Shown here one piece after another: positions 8,571 through 15,019 of a stretch of DNA of 16,595 bases. The notes beneath the pieces are model-generated. The model saw nothing but the letters and a program-made list of their open reading frames with translations. It did not search any database and was not told where the DNA came from. The stretch spans positions 1 through 16,595 of the forward strand of contig CAOJHG010000004.1 in NCBI GenBank assembly GCA_948435975.1. The letters run 5' to 3'. Position 1 is the stretch's first letter, and every line of letters begins with the position of its first letter. Position numbers and translations under genes: made by a program. This DNA comes from an uncultured Oscillibacter sp. (GTDB taxonomy: Bacteria; Bacillota; Clostridia; Oscillospirales; Oscillospiraceae).

Positions 8571-8599
8571 AGTGTAGCATCTTTTCCCCCAATTGTCAA
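8571..8599 (-). promoter_or_regulatory. glyS leader promoter
   Basis: On the - strand, TTGACA (8594-8599) and TACACT (8571-8576) are separated by 17 bases, a good SigA-type promoter. The predicted RNA start near 8564 gives a T-box leader of about 330 bases before the glyS ATG. Confidence 0.82.
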
Positions 8600-8620
8600 G
8601 AGATGTGTTTTCTATAAAAT
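8593..8620 (+). promoter_or_regulatory. Divergent promoter for the 8730 gene pair
   Basis: TTGTCA (8593-8598) and TAAAAT (8615-8620) are 16 bases apart on the + strand. The -35 bases are the same ones that form TTGACA of the glyS promoter on the other strand, so the two promoters should compete for polymerase. Confidence 0.6.
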
Positions 8621-8729
8621 AAAATTTCCGTGTCCATGAAATTGGAAAATGTTCTGCCCAGTGTAAATTTTTTCCGAGATTCTGCCGAAGAAAAGATAGA
8701 AGCCATTAAACGCACAGGAGGTAAACAGC

Positions 8730-9206
8730 ATGTCTCTCATTGTAGAACAGATGGCGGTAAAGAGGCTTCCCTCAGAGCTGGTAAACAACGCTGCCTTTGT
8801 GAAAATGGTAGATTTCGACCCCGTTCACGAGTCAGACGCGCCCGCCGGCCCCGCCGAACAGCTCAAGGTTCCCGACATGGACACCCTTACGCTCAGCAAG
8901 GACCTTTTGGAAAACGCCATTCCCCTGACCCCCGCGCCAGCGGACGGCCAGACAAAGGCCCCCCTTGACATCACCACTCCGGAAGCTCTGGCGCACATGG
9001 AGAAGAGCCAGAAGTTATACACGCTGATGAAGAGCTGGAACGCCCTGATCGATGAATGCAAGCAGAAGGCGGCGTCCTATGATTACGCCGGAACAATCAG
9101 TCTCTTCAAAGGGCAGTGTGCCGCCTGGGAACAGAATCTGCAAGCATCCGACCCCGAGGGCTATCAATTGTGGACGGGCCTTTTCAAGCTGGAGGCCCGC
9201 GCCTGA
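8730..9206 (+). CDS. Hypothetical protein, 158 residues
   Basis: I do not recognise this protein. It has no signal peptide or membrane segment. The N-terminal half is acidic and Pro/Ala-rich (SDAPAGPAEQ, TPAPADGQTK) and looks flexible. The C-terminal half (about 85-158) looks helical and contains Trp and Cys residues (SWNALIDECKQKAASYDY, CAAWEQNLQ). AGGAGG lies 7 bases before the ATG at 8730, and the divergent promoter with its -10 at 8615-8620 can serve it. Its stop overlaps the start of the next gene in TGATG, so the two are translationally coupled and probably act together. Base composition resembles that of neighbours. Confidence 0.8.
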   Translation: MSLIVEQMAVKRLPSELVNNAAFVKMVDFDPVHESDAPAGPAEQLKVPDMDTLTLSKDLLENAIPLTPAPADGQTKAPLDITTPEALAHMEKSQKLYTLMKSWNALIDECKQKAASYDYAGTISLFKGQCAAWEQNLQASDPEGYQLWTGLFKLEARA

Positions 9207-9514
9207 TGAAGCCGGTCATCCTCAGCGCCGACGGGGACAGTGTGGTTTATTCTGTACCTGACATTGTAGCGGACCACCTGGAGGACTATTGCCTTGAGTT
9301 CTGCACGGAATGGCTGTGGAAAAGTCCAGAGGCCGAAAAATACCGCAGGGACTTCGGCGGCTATACCGGCGTCAGCTACAACGAGGCAGATTTCATCGCG
9401 TATTTGAATCAGCACCGTTTTCCCCAAGAGCCGTCTGTCCTGTTGAAAAACCTGGGCTGGACCGGCGAGCGCCTGCCGGAGGAATACAAAAGCCTTCCCT
9501 ATTTCAACTTCTAA
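9206..9514 (+). CDS. Hypothetical protein, 102 residues
   Basis: Unrecognised small soluble protein. It opens with short hydrophobic strands (MKPVILSADGDSVVYSVPD), followed by an aromatic, acidic helix-like segment (LEDYCLEFCTEWLW), and ends in LPEEYKSLPYFNF. The ATG at 9206 shares a base with the stop of the preceding gene, and GGAGG at 9191-9195 lies inside the end of that gene at suitable spacing. Reading further upstream would only overlap the previous gene. The tight coupling suggests the two products form a pair or a complex. No enzyme motif, transmembrane segment or nucleic-acid-binding fold is evident to me. Confidence 0.8.
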   Translation: MKPVILSADGDSVVYSVPDIVADHLEDYCLEFCTEWLWKSPEAEKYRRDFGGYTGVSYNEADFIAYLNQHRFPQEPSVLLKNLGWTGERLPEEYKSLPYFNF

Positions 9515-9645
9515 ACATCTGACCGAATGCAAGCAATGGCAAGGCAATTGACAGCTACACCAGTAGCGCCGGAAATTCCATCTGCATTATCTACACCCGC
9601 TACTCCGAATGAACTGCAAACCTGCATAAGCGCTCAACGCATAAG
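9515..9645. other. Gene-free stretch with nothing recognised
   Basis: About 130 bases between the small hypothetical gene and the terminator. A short open frame in it lacks a ribosome site and runs into jag on the other strand, so I see no gene here. Confidence 0.5.
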
Positions 9646-9685
9646 AAAAACCGGGCCGCAGAATCACGGTCCGGTTTCTTTTTAT
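9646..9685. terminator. Bidirectional terminator between the hypothetical pair and jag
   Basis: AAACCGGGCCG (9648-9658) pairs with CGGTCCGGTTT (9667-9677) through 11 pairs including one G-T, with an 8-base loop. TTTCTTTTT follows on the + strand and TTTTTCTTAT on the - strand. It can stop both the hypothetical pair and the long rpmH-to-jag transcript. Confidence 0.9.
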
Positions 9686-10548
9686 TGCTTGTCCTTATCA
9701 AAGGCAACAACAATACGGCGGTTGGGGTCCGTACCGGTGGAATGGGTGCTGACACCTGGGAAATCCTGAAGCGCTGTATGAATCACGTGCCGCTCATACG
9801 CATTCATCGGCTCCAAGGTCACGCTGCGGCGGTAGCGGACCACCTTTCCCGCAACCTTCCGTGCCAGATGACAGAGGCTCTGCTCCCGCTTCTCCCGGTA
9901 GTTCTCCGCATCCAACTGCACCCGGACACGGACGCCGGTACGGTTCACGGCGTAACTGGTCAACTGCTGAATCGCGTCCAGCGTTTCGCCCCGCCGTCCA
10001 ATCAGCGCACCCAGGCCCTGACCTGTTAAAATGACCTTATACCGTCCCTTCTCAGGCTGATACACATGGATATCCGCCGGGCTTTCCATATGCTCCAGTA
10101 ATCCGCTCAGGAAGGTCTTGATGGACTGGGCCTTCTCGTCGTCCACTTCCTCCCCCAGCTCCTGGACCGGCTTCTTCTCCGCCGGGCTGATTTCCTGCTC
10201 CACCGGCGCGGGACGCTTTTTCTCCGGGCGCTCCTTTTTCTCCGCCGGACGAGGCTCCTGCCGTTTTTCCGGCTTCTTTTCCTTCTCGGCCTTCCGCGGC
10301 TTTTCCGCCGGCGCTTTCACCGCGGGAGGAACGGCTGCCGGGGCAGGCTCCACAGACTTGGGCCCCTCTTCCTCCGGCCCATAATATACCCGGACCTTTG
10401 CCGGACTGCTGCCGAACCCCAGAAAACCGGATTTCTCCCGCTCCAGGACCTCTACGGAAACATCGTCCCGCTCCATGCCCAACTGAGCCAAAGCCTTATT
10501 GGTAGCGTCCTCCTGATTTTTACCCGTTACATCAATATACGCTCTCAT
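9682..10548 (-). CDS. jag: RNA-binding protein Jag (KhpB/EloR)
   Basis: A KH and R3H RNA-binding protein. In Gram-positive relatives it works with KhpA in cell elongation and division control and is conserved next to yidC. The 288 residues show a Jag_N domain (1-55) with the typical KSGFLGFGSSPAKV. A long Lys/Glu/Pro-rich linker follows (about 60-135, full of KPEK and PAEKK units). A KH domain with the GxxG loop IGRRGETLD (183-191) comes next, then a C-terminal R3H domain with AYERHVIHTAL (Arg253, His257) and THSTG-DPNRR. The linker is low-complexity and may be variable in length between strains. Its ATG overlaps the yidC stop as ATGA, so translation is coupled. In many Firmicutes mnmE follows; here a terminator follows within a few bases. 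Confidence 0.95.
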   Translation of the reverse strand: MRAYIDVTGKNQEDATNKALAQLGMERDDVSVEVLEREKSGFLGFGSSPAKVRVYYGPEEEGPKSVEPAPAAVPPAVKAPAEKPRKAEKEKKPEKRQEPRPAEKKERPEKKRPAPVEQEISPAEKKPVQELGEEVDDEKAQSIKTFLSGLLEHMESPADIHVYQPEKGRYKVILTGQGLGALIGRRGETLDAIQQLTSYAVNRTGVRVRVQLDAENYREKREQSLCHLARKVAGKVVRYRRSVTLEPMNAYERHVIHTALQDFPGVSTHSTGTDPNRRIVVAFDKDKQ

Positions 10549-11720
10549 GGCGCTTCCTCACTCTTCTTTTCGTCATAACGGTCCGCTTTATACGCCCGTC
10601 CCCGAGCGTAAGGCCGGTCGCCGATGCGGCCCGCCTCAGTTGTACTGCTTCCGGCTCTCTTCGCCTTTTCTGCCTTTGCCTCCTGAGCCGCACGGCGCTT
10701 TTCTTTCAGCGTCTGCTTCTGGGCGGGCTGCTGGCGCTGCTGCTCCTGCATCACCTTGGCCTCTTCCATCCGGCGCTTCCGGTCTGCCTGGCGGGCCTCA
10801 TAGCGGGCGTTTTCTTCCTCCTCCAGACGCTTGTTGAAGAACTTGCCCATCAGATACTCCTGCACCGCCATGATTGCGCTCTGGGCAATCCAGTAAACGC
10901 CCAAGGCGGATGGCATGGTGAAGGCGATATAGACGGAAAACAGCGGCATCCACATCATCATACGGTTGGTGCTGGCAGCCGCGTCGGTTTTGGGCTGCTG
11001 GCTCATGGTGATTTTCGTTACCAAAAGCTGAGACGCGCCCGCCAGGATGGGGATCAAGATCAAACCGATGACCGCCCAGGAAAAGCTGAAGCTCTTCACC
11101 GCATCCCAGGGCGTCTCCGCCATGTTCAGGCCCAGGAAATTGTAATTGACGTTGATCCAGCCCTCCACGGTGTTGCCCAATTCTGGCATTTGGGTAGCGA
11201 TGGTGTTGACCAGGTTGATCTGCCCGGAGGGAAGCAATTGGGTAACGCCGTCCTTGACCACCGCCGCGCCGTCCCGAAACTGCACGATGCTGGTCATATC
11301 CACTCCCGCGGCGGTGACCGCGTCCACCATCTTCTGAACCACCTCGCTGGAGAGCAGCATGAAATGGGTGATGGGCTGACGCAGGATGGAATACAGGGCA
11401 ATCAGGATGGGCAGGGGCAGGAAGCTCCAGAGACAGCCGGACATAGGGTTGACGCCCTCTTCGGCATAGAGCTTCTGCATTTCCTCGCCCATTTTCGCTT
11501 GGTTGTTGGCGTACTTTTTCTGGATCTCCTGCATCCGGCCGGACATGCGGCTCATGCGAATCATGCTCTTCTTCGATTTCATCTGGAAGGGAAGCATGAT
11601 GAGCTTGATTGCCACTGTAAACAGAATGATCGCCACGCCGTAGGAGCCTGTCAGATTGTAGAACAGCCGCACTAACCAGGCGAAGGGGATACAAATGATG
11701 TATCCAATGGTTGAAAACAT
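10545..11720 (-). CDS. yidC: Membrane protein insertase YidC
   Basis: Inserts and folds proteins in the cytoplasmic membrane, alone or with SecYEG. The start at 11720 follows GGAGG (11729-11733) by 8 bases and gives 391 residues; an in-frame ATG 28 codons upstream has no ribosome site. Hydrophobic segments lie near 8-46, 95-120, 212-238, 255-273 and 275-291, matching the five-helix YidC core. The groove position that is Arg in Bacillus and E. coli YidC appears to be Lys39 in TVAIKLIMLPF. Residues 125-205 form a larger than usual external loop, and 297-391 make a very basic, Lys/Arg/Gln-rich tail that could contact the ribosome. No lipobox Cys is seen near the N terminus, unlike Bacillus SpoIIIJ. 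It is coupled to jag by ATGA. Confidence 0.94.
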   Translation of the reverse strand: MFSTIGYIICIPFAWLVRLFYNLTGSYGVAIILFTVAIKLIMLPFQMKSKKSMIRMSRMSGRMQEIQKKYANNQAKMGEEMQKLYAEEGVNPMSGCLWSFLPLPILIALYSILRQPITHFMLLSSEVVQKMVDAVTAAGVDMTSIVQFRDGAAVVKDGVTQLLPSGQINLVNTIATQMPELGNTVEGWINVNYNFLGLNMAETPWDAVKSFSFSWAVIGLILIPILAGASQLLVTKITMSQQPKTDAAASTNRMMMWMPLFSVYIAFTMPSALGVYWIAQSAIMAVQEYLMGKFFNKRLEEEENARYEARQADRKRRMEEAKVMQEQQRQQPAQKQTLKEKRRAAQEAKAEKAKRAGSSTTEAGRIGDRPYARGRAYKADRYDEKKSEEAP

Positions 11721-11885
11721 AAAAAAATCCTCCAGATTGAGGTCCAGAGAGACGCCGCCCTCTGGTTTCTCCGACGGAACGGAGTAGGGATACTTCCTTT
11801 CCATAGAGTCCGCGCCCGCTGGAAAAGGAAATGGAACGACGGCCCTTTGACCGCCTGAAGGCTCTCCTTTTTGAAGCTCCAGATT

Positions 11886-12095
11886 TCAGGGGACGGGGTC
11901 ATAGCCGCCCTTGTGGAAGGGATTGCAGCGGAGAATGCGCCGGAACGCCAGCCAGCCGCCCTTAACTGCCCCGTATTTCTCCAGAGCCTCCAGAGCGTAC
12001 TGTGAGCAGGTTGGGATATAGTTGCAGCATCTTGGCCGGGCAGGAGAAATTTCCCGCTGGTAAAACCGGACCAGGGCCATTAAAATATGCTTCAC
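11886..12095 (-). CDS. yidD: Membrane insertion efficiency factor YidD
   Basis: A small membrane-associated protein that helps YidC-dependent insertion. The 69 residues contain the family core: [20 protein letters not shown], then [20 protein letters not shown] and [17 protein letters not shown]. These include the invariant Cys residues and the [13 protein letters not shown] ending. The start is GTG at 12095, placed after GGAGGAG within the end of rnpA, and its G-T-G overlaps the rnpA stop as GTGA. A longer upstream reading would only run through rnpA in another frame. The order rnpA-yidD-yidC is conserved in bacteria. A gap of 165 bases to yidC has no gene I can support. Confidence 0.95.
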   Translation of the reverse strand: MKHILMALVRFYQREISPARPRCCNYIPTCSQYALEALEKYGAVKGGWLAFRRILRCNPFHKGGYDPVP

Positions 12096-12436
12096 GGTTT
12101 CTCCTCCAGCAGCTTCAATTTCCGGCACAGGCGCGTAAACGTATCGTTCAATTCCTGCCAGGGAGCATTCAGCGTTCTGCCCCGGGCCACGATCACCATA
12201 TCCCACCCCTGCCGGAGCTTGTCCGCGTTCAGGCGGTATACCTCCCGCAAGCGGCGGCGGGCCCGGTTGCGCTTCACCGCGTTTCCCAGCTTCACGGAAA
12301 CGGTAATGCCCACCCGGTTATGCCCAAAACGATTCCGGCGGCAGTAAATCACCATGCCGCCGCCCACTGCCGACGCGCCCTTTTGGTAGAGCCGCCGGAA
12401 CTCGTGATTCTTTTTCAGGGTAACGGCGGCTTTCAT
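12092..12436 (-). CDS. rnpA: Ribonuclease P protein component
   Basis: The protein cofactor of RNase P, which trims the 5' leader of tRNA precursors. The 114 residues show the opening [14 protein letters not shown] and the family signature around [14 protein letters not shown] (52-65), the RNR motif that contacts RNA, followed by DMVIVAR. The ATG at 12436 lies 6 bases after GGAGG and matches the usual start; the ATG two codons earlier is too close to that site. It sits downstream of rpmH after a stable hairpin and overlaps yidD. Confidence 0.96.
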   Translation of the reverse strand: MKAAVTLKKNHEFRRLYQKGASAVGGGMVIYCRRNRFGHNRVGITVSVKLGNAVKRNRARRRLREVYRLNADKLRQGWDMVIVARGRTLNAPWQELNDTFTRLCRKLKLLEEKP

Positions 12437-12459
12437 TCCCATCCTCCAAACTGACACGA

Positions 12460-12492
12460 GGGACGGAGGAATTCAAAGATTCCCGCCGCCCC
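12460..12492 (-). other. Stable bulged hairpin between rpmH and rnpA
   Basis: On the transcribed strand GGGGCGGCGGGAAT (complement of 12479-12492) pairs with ATTCCTCCGTCCC (complement of 12460-12472). This makes about 13 pairs with a single bulged C and a 6-base loop. TCGTGTCAG follows, not a T-run, so it looks like an RNA-processing or stability element that separates the highly expressed rpmH from rnpA. Confidence 0.55.
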
Positions 12493-12531
12493 TACAGGAC
12501 CCCTGTTCAAGTGTCTCCCCCCATTCAAGGC

Positions 12532-12672
12532 TCAATAGGAGAGGCGTGCGCGGCCTTTTGCGCGACGGCGGGCCAACACCTTGCGGCCGTTTGCGGTGGC
12601 CATTCTCTTGCGGAAGCCGTGGACCTTTTGTCCGTGGAGCTTCTTAGGCTGGTAGGTACGCTTTGTTGCCAT
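12532..12672 (-). CDS. rpmH: Ribosomal protein L34
   Basis: A 46-residue, extremely basic protein of the large ribosomal subunit. The translation reads [20 protein letters not shown] and continues with [20 protein letters not shown] to RARLSY. It matches L34 throughout, with two extra residues (Ala-Thr) after Met compared with the usual 44-residue form. AGGAGGTG lies upstream at good spacing. It is the first gene of the rpmH-rnpA-yidD-yidC-jag operon, facing dnaA as in most bacteria. Confidence 0.97.
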   Translation of the reverse strand: MATKRTYQPKKLHGQKVHGFRKRMATANGRKVLARRRAKGRARLSY

Positions 12673-12698
12673 CTTTCAGACACCTCCTGTCCTTACTT

Positions 12699-12718
12699 GC
12701 GCCCCGAAAAAGAGGCGC
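12699..12718 (-). other. Hairpin in the rpmH 5' leader
   Basis: GCGCCTC and GGGGCGC form 7 pairs (one G-T) with loop TTTTTC. It sits in a leader of roughly 95 bases, 9 bases upstream of the rpmH ribosome site. It could affect translation or stability; no known regulator is implied. Confidence 0.35.
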
Positions 12719-12774
12719 TATTCCCAACACTATCCTTACGGACAGCGCGGCAGACGCTTTTTGACGTATAGTTT

Positions 12775-12804
12775 AGTATAGCACAGCCCTTCAAAACCTG
12801 TCAA
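12775..12804 (-). promoter_or_regulatory. rpmH operon promoter
   Basis: TTGACA (12799-12804) and TATACT (12775-12780) on the - strand, 18 bases apart, match the housekeeping consensus nearly perfectly and point at rpmH. Confidence 0.88.
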
Positions 12805-12835
12805 CAAAAAATTCATCTTCTTCCAGCCCCGCAAT

Positions 12836-13186
12836 TTATTCCGGATAGCGGGTCCAGGTTTCGTGGCAGAACCCTTTGCCATTGGCTCTGGGGCGAATAT
12901 CGGCGACACTGTCCAGCTTGCGAGCGGGGAACTTGTTGCCGCCATTATTGCCGCCAAAGGTTCCATCGGGATAGCCGCCGATGATTCCAAGGGCGTACAC
13001 ATTGGCGACAGCGTCCTTGTACTGGCTGGGGATGCTGGAATATTCCGCAATCCTGCTGGCGGCTGAAGATATTTCCATCATAAAACGTACCAGCAATATT
13101 GTCAATACGACCAAAATACCAAACCGCTCCAATTTCTGAATCCGTCAATCTTCCGTCCTGTAAAACACCGGTAATTTACCCTATAC
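12836..13186 (-). pseudogene. Frameshifted S-layer-homology (SLH) domain remnant
   Basis: The stretch DAVANVYALGIIGGYPDGTF (complement of about 12963-13022) is a clear SLH-domain half: the ALGIIxGYPDGTF core that anchors proteins to the cell-wall polymer. Upstream, a second frame reads protein-like (GVLQDGRLTDSEIG, VWYFGRIDNIAGTFYDG) and would join the SLH frame through a shift near 13055-13075. The normal ITRAE-like continuation after the SLH half is lost, and the frame ends after WTRYPE at a TAA. No ribosome site supports translation. Alternatively, the 98-codon frame from a TTG at 13132 begins with a hydrophobic stretch and could be a small expressed protein, but I think a decayed fragment is likelier. 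Confidence 0.6.
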
Positions 13187-13201
13187 ATTTATAATAAGGT
13201 A

Positions 13202-13230
13202 TTGTCAGAAAATCAAATCTTTGGTATACT
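13202..13230 (+). promoter_or_regulatory. dnaA promoter
   Basis: TTGTCA (13202-13207) and TATACT (13225-13230) are 17 bases apart, so transcription should start near 13237. No TTATCCACA-type box overlaps it that I can see, so autoregulation by DnaA is not evident here. Confidence 0.8.
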
Positions 13231-13271
13231 AAAAAGAGATTTTGCTATTTTATAGAGAGAGGTGCTTCCAT

Positions 13272-14588
13272 TTGAATTCTGTAACCGATATATGGGAAAA
13301 CGTACTGCGGCAGCTACGGGGCAATCTCTCGGAAACCACGATCTCCACCTGGTTCGACGAGCTGAGTATTGTGGACATCCGGGGAAACACCTGCTATCTG
13401 CACTGCTCCAACGATTTCAAAAAAGGCTACATTGAATCCCTGTTCCTAACCAATATCAAAGCCTCTCTCCATGACATCTTTTCCATGGATTTCGAGGTCA
13501 AGATCCTGGACGACCCCGGCTTGTCCGAATTCCGGGGCGGCGCTTCTCCCCGTCAAACAGACCGGTTTACCTCCGCCGAATTCACCTTTGAAACCTTCGT
13601 CGTGGGTCCCTCCAATAAGCTGGCCTACGCCGCCTCCCAATCCGTAGCCGAGCACCCCGCCCAGAATTACAACCCCCTCCTCATCTATGGAGATTCCGGA
13701 CTGGGCAAAACTCACCTGATTTACGCCATTGCAAACGTCATCCGGAAAAACGACCCCAAGTCAAAAATCGCTTACGTCAAGGGGGACGACCTCACTAACG
13801 AGCTGGTAGAGGCCATCCGGGAGGGCACCACCGCCGAAATGCGGGAGAAATACCGTCAGGCGGACCTTCTGCTGGTGGACGACGTGCAAGTCATCGCGGG
13901 CCGGAAACAGACCCAGGAAGAATTTTTCCATACGTTCAACACGCTGTATGAATCTGGGCGTCAGATTGTGCTGACCTCAGACCGCCCCCCCTCTGAAATG
14001 ACCCAGTTGGAGGACCGCCTCCGCACCCGATTTGAATGGGGCCTGCTGGTGGACGTGGCCCCTCCGGACTTCGAGACCCGCCTTGCCATCATCCGCACGA
14101 AATGCGCTCTGCTGGGACTGGACCTGCCGGACAAGATCGCCTTTTACATTGCCGACAACATCACCGCTAACGTCCGGCAGTTGGAAGGCACCATCAATAA
14201 AATCATGGCCTATAAGCAGCTCCTCGGCAGCGAGACCAACGAGGAGACCGTCAGCCGGGCCATGCAGGACATCCTGAAGAGCGAAAACGAGTACATCCCC
14301 ACCCCGGAGACCATCCTTACCTACGTCAGCCGTTACTATCACGTGGAAGAATCCGTAGTGCGGGGCCAACAGAGGAACCGGGACGCCGTTGCAGCGCGGC
14401 AGGTGGCAATTTATCTCATCCGCAGCATGACAAATCTCTCTCAGGACAACATCGGCCGTCTGTTCGGCAACCGGGACCATGCCACGATTGCCTATTCCAT
14501 CCAGCAGGTTGAGAAGAAAATGAAAAAGGACCCCGCATTCGCAGAGACCGTGAAGGAACTAAAAACCAACATCAACTCAAAACACTGA
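13272..14588 (+). CDS. dnaA: Chromosomal replication initiator DnaA
   Basis: Binds DnaA boxes at oriC, forms an ATP-dependent filament and opens the duplex. The TTG at 13272 follows AGAGGTG by 7 bases and begins NSVTDIWENVL as in clostridial DnaA, giving 438 residues; a TTG 30 bases earlier would be almost leaderless. Domain I is near 1-75, followed by a short linker. The AAA+ domain has Walker A GDSGLGKTH (140-148), Walker B LLLVDDVQ (199-206), the Arg-finger region RLRTRFEWG (249-257) and sensor 2 NVRQLEG (300-306). Domain IV ends with the DNA-reading motif FGNRDHATIAYS (398-409). The usual RDHTT is RDHAT here: the position equal to E. coli Thr435, a base-contacting residue, is Ala404. Confidence 0.97.
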   Translation: MNSVTDIWENVLRQLRGNLSETTISTWFDELSIVDIRGNTCYLHCSNDFKKGYIESLFLTNIKASLHDIFSMDFEVKILDDPGLSEFRGGASPRQTDRFTSAEFTFETFVVGPSNKLAYAASQSVAEHPAQNYNPLLIYGDSGLGKTHLIYAIANVIRKNDPKSKIAYVKGDDLTNELVEAIREGTTAEMREKYRQADLLLVDDVQVIAGRKQTQEEFFHTFNTLYESGRQIVLTSDRPPSEMTQLEDRLRTRFEWGLLVDVAPPDFETRLAIIRTKCALLGLDLPDKIAFYIADNITANVRQLEGTINKIMAYKQLLGSETNEETVSRAMQDILKSENEYIPTPETILTYVSRYYHVEESVVRGQQRNRDAVAARQVAIYLIRSMTNLSQDNIGRLFGNRDHATIAYSIQQVEKKMKKDPAFAETVKELKTNINSKH

Positions 14589-14800
14589 CTCGCCCTTTTT
14601 CCACAATCCTCCGTGGAAAAGGAAAAAGACAGTGTTAAAAAAATTCTCCTCGACAAGAGCCGGGGAAAATCATATTTTTTCTCCACGATGGCATGTGGAG
14701 ACTGAACCCGTTGCAAATTCTGACCTTTTTCCACTTTTCCACAAAATTTTTCCCTATGACTACTATTTCTAAAAAAAATTTTCTTTCTTAAAAAAAACGG
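14589..14800. other. Candidate replication origin (oriC) in the dnaA-dnaN gap
   Basis: DnaA-box-like sites are TTTTCCACA at 14597-14605 (+) and 14735-14743 (+), TTTTCCACT at 14727-14735 (+), and TTTTCCACG on the - strand at 14612-14620. An inverted CTCCAC/GTGGAG pair lies at 14681-14700. They fit the looser consensus TTWTNCACA better than TTATCCACA. Downstream, CTATGACTACTATTTCTA (14754-14771) has CTA at four in-register triplets, which on the other strand are 3'-GAT-5' DnaA-trios. A nearly pure A/T tract follows (14772-14797), suited to be the unwinding element. The order boxes, trios, A/T tract, dnaN is that described for the Bacillus origin. Confidence 0.75.
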
Positions 14801-15019
14801 GGCTTTACAGCGGTTTCTTTCCCTTCTTGTAAACAACACAAGTTTATACAAATAGTAATCTCCGCGCCGCCCACGATTTTCTTCGCTCCGCCGCAAAAAT
14901 ATGGCAGGCGAAAAGGAGCGAATATTTATACAAACACCGTGAATATGCACTGCAATGAATATTCATTTGCGCCGCATCAAACAAATATGATATCACCAAT
15001 CAATATGGGAGGTCTTCCT
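14801..15019. other. dnaN upstream region with repeats and a palindrome
   Basis: This region holds a 10-base direct repeat TTTATACAAA (14843-14852 and 14925-14934), which differs from a TTATNCACA box at one base of its core. It also holds a perfect 14-base palindrome AATGAATATTCATT (14954-14967). I see no convincing dnaN promoter of consensus type; dnaN may be read from dnaA. Confidence 0.5.

Noticed and set aside
9527..9769. 80-codon + strand frame after the hypothetical pair
   Set aside because: No ribosome site, crosses the bidirectional terminator and runs antisense into jag.
11721..11804. 28-codon N-terminal extension of YidC
   Set aside because: No ribosome site before that ATG, while GGAGG precedes the ATG at 11720; the extension is not hydrophobic.
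13242..13271. Earlier TTG start for DnaA
   Set aside because: It lies about 5 bases after the predicted transcription start and has no ribosome site; TTG at 13272 has AGAGGTG and the usual N terminus.
14594..14626. Inverted repeat after dnaA as a rho-independent terminator
   Set aside because: The stem TTTTCCAC/GTGGAAAA is followed by GGAAAAAGAC, not by a T-run, and its halves are DnaA-box-like, so an origin role is preferred.
14967..14992. TTGCGC and TATGAT as dnaN promoter
   Set aside because: The spacing is only 13 bases and the -35 match is poor.
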